Below, in pieces: positions 1 through 5,105 of a DNA stretch of 5,105 bases. Numbering within the stretch: position 1 is the stretch's first letter; the number at the start of each line of letters is the position of its first letter. Under the pieces are notes generated by a model. The model did no database searches and had not been told where the DNA came from. It saw only the letters and a program-made list of their open reading frames with translations. This DNA is from Fimbriiglobus sp. (GTDB lineage Bacteria > Planctomycetota > Planctomycetia > Gemmatales > Gemmataceae): NCBI GenBank assembly GCA_025352585.1, contig JANXTD010000542.1:1-5105 (forward strand), given 5' to 3'. Both the position numbers and the translations under genes were made by a program.

Positions 1-735
1 GAACGAGCAGCCGGCGTGCTCGCCGGACAGGTAGCCTGACTGCCACAGCCGAGCCGAGATCGCCTGAATCTGCTCAGTGTTCGACGGCGTGGCCACCATT
101 ACGACGAACGTCGGCATGTTCTGGTTGAGTGAGCCGAGGCCGTAAGAGGCCCACGCCCCGAGACACGGCTTTCCGGTGATCTGATTGCCGGTCTGCATGA
201 AGGTCACGGCCGGTTCGTGGTTGATCGCCTCGGTGTGCATGCTGCGCACGAAACACATGTCGTCGGCCATCTTCGCGGTGTACGGCAACAGGTCCGACAT
301 CCACATGCCGGCCTTGCCGCGTTGCTGGAACTTGAACATCGACGGGGCGACCGGGAACCGCGCCTGGCCACTAGTCATGGTCGTGAGGCGTTGGCCCTTG
401 CGAATACTTTCGGGCAAATCCTTGTCGTAGAAATCGCCCATCTTGGGCTTGTAGTCGAACAGGTCCATCTGGGCCGGGCCGCCGAGCATGTGCAAGTAGA
501 TGACGTTCTTCGCCTTGGGCGCGAAGTGCGTCGTCGGCAGGCCGGCCCCGAAGCCAGTCTTGACCCCGGCCGTCGGGGCCGCCACGTCTGCCGACGCGCG
601 GCCGCCGAGCAGCGTCGCCAGCGCGGCGCTGCCGAGGGACAGCCCGCCGGAGGCGAAGAACTGCCGGCGGGTTTCGTGCAGGCGGATGTCGCCGAGTCGC
701 GAGGTGATCGACCAGTCGCGCGGGTTGAGTGCCAT
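1..735 (-). CDS. DUF1501 family secreted protein, N-terminal part (3' end outside window)
   Basis: The reading frame is open from an ATG at 735-733 to the window edge, giving 245 residues. Members of this family are usually about 450-490 residues, so roughly half is visible. Residues 22-49 look like a twin-arginine (Tat) signal: TRRQFF at 22-27, a hydrophobic Gly/Ala/Leu stretch, then RASA with cleavage likely before Asp50. Family-like motifs follow: HMLGGPAQMDLFDYKP (82-97), INHEPAVTFMQTG (171-183), MPTFVVM (207-213) and SGYLSGEHAG (233-242). DUF1501 is related to the alkaline phosphatase/sulfatase superfamily, but catalytic activity has not been shown for most members and the metal-binding C-terminal half is not in the window. 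The start is supported by a GGAG ribosome site 8 bases upstream. The gene lies 29 bases after the PSD1-type gene, so cotranscription is likely. The family call is firm; the function is unknown. Confidence 0.93.
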   Translation of the reverse strand, partial: MALNPRDWSITSRLGDIRLHETRRQFFASGGLSLGSAALATLLGGRASADVAAPTAGVKTGFGAGLPTTHFAPKAKNVIYLHMLGGPAQMDLFDYKPKMGDFYDKDLPESIRKGQRLTTMTSGQARFPVAPSMFKFQQRGKAGMWMSDLLPYTAKMADDMCFVRSMHTEAINHEPAVTFMQTGNQITGKPCLGAWASYGLGSLNQNMPTFVVMVATPSNTEQIQAISARLWQSGYLSGEHAGCSF

Positions 736-743
736 CGAAGTCG

Positions 744-747
744 CTCC
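744..747 (-). promoter_or_regulatory. Ribosome binding site of the DUF1501 gene
   Basis: The minus strand reads GGAG here, followed by 8 bases and the ATG at 735-733. This is the only good Shine-Dalgarno match among the three gene starts in the window. It fixes the DUF1501 start and lies inside the 29-base gap after the upstream stop codon, suiting independent or coupled initiation on a shared transcript. Confidence 0.6.
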
Positions 748-764
748 GAAACGGGGGAGGGGGG

Positions 765-3700
765 CTACTTGCAGAGGACTTCGTCGAGGTTCAGCAGTTG
801 GTTGACGACCATCGTCCAGGCGGCGAGTTGGGCCGGGTCGAGCTTCGCGTCGACTTTCGAGTCCCCGACGCCCAGGAGTTTCTTGGCCTCCGCCGGGTTG
901 GCCACGTAAGACGCCGCGAGGTCGGCCTGCACCTTGGTGACGATCGCCGCCTCCTCCGCCTTGAATGACCGACCGAGGAGCCGCTTGGCCAGGAATTCGA
1001 CGCGGCCCGGCGTGGCCGTTTCCGCCGTCATGGTGACTTCGGCGAGGTGCCGGGCCGCCTCGACGAACTGCACGTCGTTGAGTGTCACGAGGGCCTGCAA
1101 CGGCGTGTTGGTGCGGTCGCGGCGGACGGTACAAGTTTCGCGGTTGGGGGCGTTGAAAATCTCCATCGACGCCGGGGGCGCGGAGCGCTTCCAGAAGGTG
1201 TAAACGCTGCGGCGGTACAGGCTCTCGCCACTATCTTGCTTGTAGTCGCGGGTGTCGCTGCCGGGCATGGCGACCGCCTCCCAGACGCCGATCGGCTGGT
1301 ACGGCTTGACGCTCTTGCCGCCGATCTTGGGCGACATCAGCCCCGACGTACTGAGGGCGTAGTCGCGGATCATCTCGGCGTCCATGCGGAAGCGCGGCCC
1401 GCGGCTCAGGAACGTGTTCGCGGGGTCCTTTTCGAGCTTCAGCGGGGTCGTCGTCGCCGCCTGGCGGTAAGTGTTCGACATCAGCATCATTTTGAACACC
1501 CGCTTCACGTCCCAGGCGTTCTCGCGGAAATCGATGGCCAGCCAGTCGAGCAAGTCAGGGTGGCTGGGCTGCTCGCCGGCGATGCCGAAGTCCGCGGCGG
1601 TGCGCACCAACCCGGTGCCGAACAGCTCCGACCAGAAGCGGTTGACCGTCACGCGGGCCGTCAGCGGGTGCTCCGGGCGGAGGAGCCACTGCGCGTAGCC
1701 GTAGCGGTTGCGCGGCAGGTCGGCCGGCATCGGCGGCAGCGACGCCGGGGTGGCGGGGGCGACTTTGTCCTTCCGCCGGTCGTACTCGCCGCGGTCGAGG
1801 ACGTACGCCTCGGCCGGCGTGGACTTCTCGGCGGAGACGTGGGCGACCGTGCCGCGGCCGCGGTAGGCGGTCTCGTCCTGCTTCGAGTCTTGCAGCGCCT
1901 TCGCCAGGGTCTTCGACTCGGGGTCGGCCGACGCCAGCCACCAGTTGAAGACCTCGTCCAGGTCGGCCGGCTTCCGCTTGGCCGCGGCGGTCTCGAGGAC
2001 CGAAGCGATGCGCGGCGCGACGGCGAGCGTGTTGACTTCGTTGGTCGTCAACTCGCGGCCGTAGAGCCGCAGGTCGGCGACGCCGATCGCCCTGGCGTTC
2101 TGGCCGGGGGAACGGCGGCCGATCGTCAGCGGCACGCTGTTGCGGATGCTCGCAATGGCCACGGCCCGGTCCGGCTCGTTGCCGACACTCTCGGCCGCGA
2201 CGTTGACCGGTTGCGGCTCGCCGTTGACGAACAGCTTCAGCCCGGCGGCTTTGCGGCTGCCGTCGTAGGTGACGAAGACGTGGTGCCACTTGTTGGGGTC
2301 GAAGCCGTTCTTGGTCGAGACCTTGATGGCCTTGCCCGGCCAGGCGTCAATCAAGTGGGCGGCGAACTTGTCGTTCTCCAGCCACAGATCCCAGCCGCGG
2401 TGTTCCTGCGCGACATTCATCTTCGAGAAGATGGCGACATTTTGGCCGCGCTGGGGAATCTGTACCCAGGCCCCGTACGAGAACGGCTTGTCGATCTCGA
2501 AGTCGCCGACGCCGTCGGCGAACTCGATGGCTCCGGGGCCGGTCGCGGTCGGGGTCGTCCAGGCGACGGTGCCGCCGAACGGGCCGGGCTTCCAGGTCGT
2601 GCCCTTCGGCAGCCGCAACGCACGCTTCGTACCGTCCACGGTGGACGACGCGATCGTTCCTTTGCCGTTCGTCAACTCGGCGTGGACGGTCAGGCCGGTC
2701 TGGGTCGCCTTCGCCAGGATGTCGGCGGGGCGGGTCGCCTTGGCCCACGCGTCAAAGGCCGGCTTGGCGGTCGCCTTGCGGGCCTCGAGTTGCGCCTTGG
2801 CGTCGCGAATCCGCACGTCGATCGACGCCCAACTCTCGCGGTCGGCCTCGGCCGGCACGAAGATGATCGGCGGCGTGTCCTTGACGTTGCCGTCCATCGC
2901 CTGCTGCACAGAATTATTGAAGAACGCCGAAAGCGCGTAGAAGTCTTTCTGCGACACGGGGTCGTACTTGTGGTCGTGGCAAACGGCACAGCCGGTCGTC
3001 AAGCCCATCCAGATCGTGTTAGCCGCATCGGTACGGTCGCGGGTGTACAGGACGAGGTACTCTTCATTGATGGCCCCGCCCTCGTTGGTCGTGATGTTAC
3101 AGCGGTTGAAGCCGGTGGCGATGCGCTGGTCCATCGTCGGCTTCGGCAGCAGGTCGCCGGCGAGTTGCTCGACGGTGAAGGCGTCGAACGGTTTGTTGGC
3201 GTTGAACGCCTTGAACACCCAGTCGCGGTAGGCCCACATTTCGCGGTAGTTGTCGAAGTGGATGCCGTGGGTGTCGCCGTAGCGGGCGGCGTCGAGCCAG
3301 TAGCGGCCGCGGTGCTCGCCGTAGTGCGGCGACGCCAGCATCCTGTCCACGTACTTCTCGTAGGCGTTCGGCGAGGTGTCGCCGACGAAGGCCTCGACCT
3401 GGGCCGGCGTCGGCGGCAGCCCGGTCGCGTCGAGGGCGACCCGGCGGGCCAGCGTGCGGCGGTCGGCCTCGCCGTTGGGCGTCAGCTTACGCTTCTCCAA
3501 CTCGGCGAGGACGAAGGCGTCGATCGGGTTGCGGACCCACGTGACGTCAGTCACCGTCGGCACGGCGGTCCGCTTCGGGGCGAGGAACGCCCAGTGGTCC
3601 TGGTACTCCGCGCCCTCCGCGATCCAGCGCTCCAGCGTCTTCTTTTGCGCGGCCGTGAGTTGCTTGTGCGACGACGGCGGCGGCATGCGTTCTTCGTCGT

Positions 3701-3974
3701 CGTCCTGCAAGTGGAGCCGGTTGACCATCTCCGAGTCGGCTGTCTTGCCGGGGACGATCGCGCCCTTCTCCAATGCCGAGTCTCGCTTGTCGAGCCGCAA
3801 CTTGGCCTTGCGGGCAGCCCCGTCGGGGCCGTGGCAGGCGAAGCAGTTCTCGCTCAGGATCGGCCGGATGTCGCGGTTGTATTCGAGCTTGTCCGCCGCG
3901 GACGCGACCCCGCTGACGCCCACGAAGCCGAGGGCCACTAGCGTGCGAAAGAGCCGAGGTGCGGCAACGAGCAT
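765..3974 (-). CDS. PSD1-type secreted protein: planctomycete cytochrome C, DUF1549, LamG-like and DUF1553 domains
   Basis: About 1069 residues from the ATG at 3974-3972 to a TAG at 767-765. Residues 1-26 form a Sec-type signal peptide ending GVASA, with cleavage before ADK. A planctomycete cytochrome C domain (about 40-101) carries the c-type heme motif CFACH (44-48) and RMPPP (96-100), whose Met is a candidate axial ligand. DUF1549 covers about 149-353, including [11 protein letters not shown] and a second CxxCH, CAVCH (329-333). A charged, helix-prone linker (about 380-410) leads to a LamG/concanavalin-like domain (about 493-646) with [22 protein letters not shown] and [11 protein letters not shown]1553 covers about 759-1030, with [11 protein letters not shown] and [14 protein letters not shown]; the protein ends LNLDEVLCK. 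The product should be extracytoplasmic. Electron transfer by the N-terminus and glycan binding by the LamG domain are inferences. A TTG four codons upstream is an alternative start; neither has a clear ribosome site. The protein appears complete, with no frameshift. Confidence 0.95.
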   Translation of the reverse strand: MLVAAPRLFRTLVALGFVGVSGVASAADKLEYNRDIRPILSENCFACHGPDGAARKAKLRLDKRDSALEKGAIVPGKTADSEMVNRLHLQDDDEERMPPPSSHKQLTAAQKKTLERWIAEGAEYQDHWAFLAPKRTAVPTVTDVTWVRNPIDAFVLAELEKRKLTPNGEADRRTLARRVALDATGLPPTPAQVEAFVGDTSPNAYEKYVDRMLASPHYGEHRGRYWLDAARYGDTHGIHFDNYREMWAYRDWVFKAFNANKPFDAFTVEQLAGDLLPKPTMDQRIATGFNRCNITTNEGGAINEEYLVLYTRDRTDAANTIWMGLTTGCAVCHDHKYDPVSQKDFYALSAFFNNSVQQAMDGNVKDTPPIIFVPAEADRESWASIDVRIRDAKAQLEARKATAKPAFDAWAKATRPADILAKATQTGLTVHAELTNGKGTIASSTVDGTKRALRLPKGTTWKPGPFGGTVAWTTPTATGPGAIEFADGVGDFEIDKPFSYGAWVQIPQRGQNVAIFSKMNVAQEHRGWDLWLENDKFAAHLIDAWPGKAIKVSTKNGFDPNKWHHVFVTYDGSRKAAGLKLFVNGEPQPVNVAAESVGNEPDRAVAIASIRNSVPLTIGRRSPGQNARAIGVADLRLYGRELTTNEVNTLAVAPRIASVLETAAAKRKPADLDEVFNWWLASADPESKTLAKALQDSKQDETAYRGRGTVAHVSAEKSTPAEAYVLDRGEYDRRKDKVAPATPASLPPMPADLPRNRYGYAQWLLRPEHPLTARVTVNRFWSELFGTGLVRTAADFGIAGEQPSHPDLLDWLAIDFRENAWDVKRVFKMMLMSNTYRQAATTTPLKLEKDPANTFLSRGPRFRMDAEMIRDYALSTSGLMSPKIGGKSVKPYQPIGVWEAVAMPGSDTRDYKQDSGESLYRRSVYTFWKRSAPPASMEIFNAPNRETCTVRRDRTNTPLQALVTLNDVQFVEAARHLAEVTMTAETATPGRVEFLAKRLLGRSFKAEEAAIVTKVQADLAASYVANPAEAKKLLGVGDSKVDAKLDPAQLAAWTMVVNQLLNLDEVLCK

Positions 3975-4032
3975 GGTGCGACCCAAGGGCGGAAGGTGAA
4001 GTCAATGAGAGACAAGTTCAGGCAGGTGGCAT

Positions 4033-4075
4033 CATTGTACCGACGCCTCACCGCATTGTACCGACGCCTCACCGC
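4033..4075. repeat. Perfect 21-bp tandem duplication in the divergent intergenic region
   Basis: Two identical, directly adjacent 21-bp units occupy 4033-4053 and 4054-4074, and one further base (4075) continues the period. Each unit begins CATTGTACCGACG. The flanking bases (4032 and 4076) do not extend the match. On the minus strand each copy contains TACAAT, one mismatch from the sigma-70 -10 consensus and oriented toward the PSD1-type gene. Twenty-one bases is close to two helical turns, so the copies present the same DNA face. They could be duplicated promoter elements, paired binding sites for a regulator, or a slippage product with no function. Confidence 0.9.
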
Positions 4076-4084
4076 CGCTTGCAA
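4055..4084 (-). promoter_or_regulatory. Candidate sigma-70-like promoter for the leftward operon
   Basis: On the minus strand TTGCAA (4084-4079, four of six matches to TTGACA) is followed by an 18-base spacer and TACAAT (4060-4055, five of six matches to TATAAT). Transcription would start near 4048, giving a leader of roughly 75 bases before the ATG at 3974. The -10 lies in the second (right-hand) copy of the 21-bp repeat. The left-hand copy has the same hexamer at 4039-4034 but no recognisable -35 at 17-18 bases. Planctomycete promoter consensus is poorly defined, so this is a motif match only. Confidence 0.4.
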
Positions 4085-4113
4085 CTCAATCACGTCACCC
4101 CGCCACAACTTTG

Positions 4114-4130
4114 CCGCAATCCGGTTGCGG
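4114..4130. repeat. Short inverted repeat upstream of the transporter gene
   Basis: CCGCAA (4114-4119) and TTGCGG (4125-4130) are perfect inverted arms around a 5-base centre, TCCGG. The element ends 21 bases before the ATG at 4152. It could be an operator half-site pair or a small hairpin in the leader, but six-base arms arise by chance in DNA this GC-rich. No convincing -35/-10 pair for the rightward gene was found nearby. Confidence 0.3.
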
Positions 4131-4151
4131 TCGGCCGGCGGGTGTGCCACG

Positions 4152-5105
4152 ATGCCGGCCATGAAAATCCCTCGCCCCCCCGTCCGCGTCTTGGTCGTCC
4201 TGGTCCTCACGGCGATGGCCGCGCTGCTTTACCTGGAGCGGGTTTGTGTCAGCGTCGCCGAGGGCTACATCCGCGAGGACTTGCGGATCGGCACCATGCA
4301 GATGGACGCCGCGTTCGGGGCCTTCTTCATCGCCTACGCCCTGGGCCAAGTCCCCGGCGGCTACCTGGCGCAGCGTTACGGCCCGCGGCTGATGCTGACC
4401 TTCTCGATGGTCGGCTGGTCGGTCTTCGGCATCTTCATCGCTCTCGCCCAGGACTTCCCGACGCTCTTCGCGTCGCGCTTCCTGCTCGGCCTCTCGCAAG
4501 CCGCCGCCTACCCCACGGCTGCCCTGCTACTGACGCGCTGGGTTCCCGACCGCCGCCGCGGCCTGGCGAACAGCGTCGTCACCTTCGGTGGCCGCTTCGG
4601 CGGCGCGGCGGCGACGGGGCTGACCGGCTTCCTGATCATCGCCTTCGTGCCGCTCTCGACCCCGGCGACGGTCACGGTCGATGACATCCTCAGCGTAGAC
4701 GATATGGTGTTTGTCCGGTGGGCGGCCATCAACTTGCGCGACTCGGCCGTGTACCCGCACGACTCGTCATTCCTGGCGCTCGACTCTCACCTCAATGGCA
4801 AGAACCCGAGCCGGGAGGGAGTCGCGGACGCGCTCAACGCCGTCATCCGCGACCCTCGCTTCTCCGAAGCGTTCTCGGACGGCTGGCCCGCCCTGACCTC
4901 CGAAGGCCGGGGCATCCGGGCCAAGCCCGCCGGGCAGCAGACCCCGGCCGAGTCCGAGCGACTCAACCGGCTCATCGTCGAAGGGGCGATCGGTACCCCA
5001 CTGCGCAAACTCCACGGCAAAGGCTGGCGGCCCGCGCTTCTCAGTTACGGCCTCCTCGGCGTCATCGTTGGCGTCGTCGTCTGGCTGGTGGTGCGCGACT
5101 CGCCA
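4152..5105 (+). CDS. MFS transporter (ACS-family-like), N-terminal part (3' end outside window)
   Basis: The frame is open from ATG at 4152 to the window edge, giving 318 residues, probably the N-terminal six-helix half plus an insertion. Membrane segments read at about 11-28, 53-72, 80-100, 105-128, 141-166 and 294-314. MFS features include YLERVCVSVA at the end of segment 1, the loop 2-3 motif GGYLAQRYGPR (69-79; Gln73 where Asp is usual), RFLLGLSQAAAYPTAALLLTRW (109-130), an Arg/Gly-rich segment 5 start, and GWRPALLSYGLLG into segment 6 ending VVRDSP. These patterns resemble the anion:cation symporter family, whose members move organic anions and sugar acids; the substrate cannot be told here. 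Residues about 168-290 are a hydrophilic insertion, placed in the periplasm by the usual MFS topology. ATG 4152 is preferred over in-frame ATG 4161 because a weak GGCGGG lies 9 bases upstream. The gene is divergent from the PSD1-type operon. Confidence 0.92.
   Translation, partial: MPAMKIPRPPVRVLVVLVLTAMAALLYLERVCVSVAEGYIREDLRIGTMQMDAAFGAFFIAYALGQVPGGYLAQRYGPRLMLTFSMVGWSVFGIFIALAQDFPTLFASRFLLGLSQAAAYPTAALLLTRWVPDRRRGLANSVVTFGGRFGGAAATGLTGFLIIAFVPLSTPATVTVDDILSVDDMVFVRWAAINLRDSAVYPHDSSFLALDSHLNGKNPSREGVADALNAVIRDPRFSEAFSDGWPALTSEGRGIRAKPAGQQTPAESERLNRLIVEGAIGTPLRKLHGKGWRPALLSYGLLGVIVGVVVWLVVRDSP
4653..5021 (+). other. Sequence encoding the long hydrophilic insertion between MFS segments 5 and 6
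   Basis: Residues about 168-290 of the transporter separate segments 5 and 6, where typical MFS proteins have only a short loop. The stretch is rich in Asp, Glu, Arg, Ser and Pro, has no membrane-length hydrophobic run and no cysteine, and ends in a helix-prone part (ESERLNRLIVEGAI) leading directly to GWRPALL at the start of segment 6. The frame stays open and codon use looks like the rest of the gene, so it is not a recent disruption. I do not recognise a named domain in it. Confidence 0.7.

Noticed and set aside
217..909. Plus-strand open frame of 230 codons antisense to the DUF1501 gene and the PSD1 end
   Set aside because: It spans two real minus-strand genes and their gap, has low-complexity composition and no motif.
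1555..2289. Minus-strand open frame of 244 codons in another frame inside the PSD1-type gene
   Set aside because: The product is Arg/Pro/Ala-rich with no family resemblance and overlaps the well-supported LamG to DUF1553 region, so it is a frame shadow.
2418..2433. Near-palindrome CATCTTCGAGAAGATG
   Set aside because: It is inside the LamG-coding part of the PSD1-type gene, has a two-base centre, and nothing around it suggests a terminator or operator.
2633..2647. 15-base palindrome CGTCCACGGTGGACG
   Set aside because: It lies inside the PSD1-type coding region, encoding part of the TVDGT stretch, and is explained by codon use; no partner site was seen.
1047..3941. Plus-strand open frame of 964 codons antisense to the PSD1-type gene
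   Set aside because: It lies wholly opposite a gene with clear domains. Its translation is dominated by Arg, Val, Gly, Leu and Ala with no recognisable motif, as expected when GC-rich codon use removes stops from the opposite strand.
4133..4160. Inverted repeat GGCCGGC / GCCGGCC around the transporter start codon
   Set aside because: The 14-base loop and pure G/C arms make a chance match likely here, and no further pairing extends the stem. A start-codon hairpin is possible but not supported.
3959..4684. Plus-strand frame of 241 codons from a GTG, covering the intergenic region and the start of the transporter gene
   Set aside because: It overlaps the transporter in a different frame and its product is Arg/Pro/His-rich without membrane segments, whereas the frame from 4152 gives clear MFS motifs.

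Overview
The window looks like a fragment of a planctomycete chromosome, probably from a Gemmata-like lineage. The base composition is strongly GC-rich, with G or C favoured at third codon positions. The gene content supports this more directly: a large secreted protein with planctomycete cytochrome C, DUF1549 and DUF1553 domains, followed at once by a DUF1501 protein. That pair occurs in many copies in Planctomycetota and is rare elsewhere. The family-level placement is inference.

Layout: two genes run leftward as an apparent operon and one runs rightward from a shared intergenic region. (1) Positions 3974 down to 765 encode a complete protein of about 1069 residues. It has a Sec-type signal peptide, an N-terminal CxxCH cytochrome-like domain, DUF1549 with a second CxxCH, a LamG-like domain and DUF1553. 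(2) After 29 bases, positions 735 down to 1 encode the first 245 residues of a DUF1501 protein with a twin-arginine signal; it runs off the left edge. (3) Positions 4152 to 5105 encode the first 318 residues of a major facilitator (MFS) transporter running off the right edge. Six membrane segments can be read, with a long hydrophilic insertion of about 120 residues between the fifth and sixth. (4) The 177-base divergent region (3975-4151) holds a perfect 21-bp tandem duplication, each copy carrying a -10-like hexamer facing the leftward operon, and a short inverted repeat in front of the transporter gene.

How the genes may work together: the two leftward proteins are both predicted to leave the cytoplasm, and pairs of this kind are thought to act together outside it, possibly on polysaccharide or sulfated substrates, but their biochemistry is not established. 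The divergent transporter could import a small product, but being neighbours is the only evidence for that here. No RNA genes, CRISPR arrays, insertion sequences or phage genes were seen. The most unusual items are the transporter insertion and the duplicated promoter-like repeat. I found no clear sign of a wholly new system.
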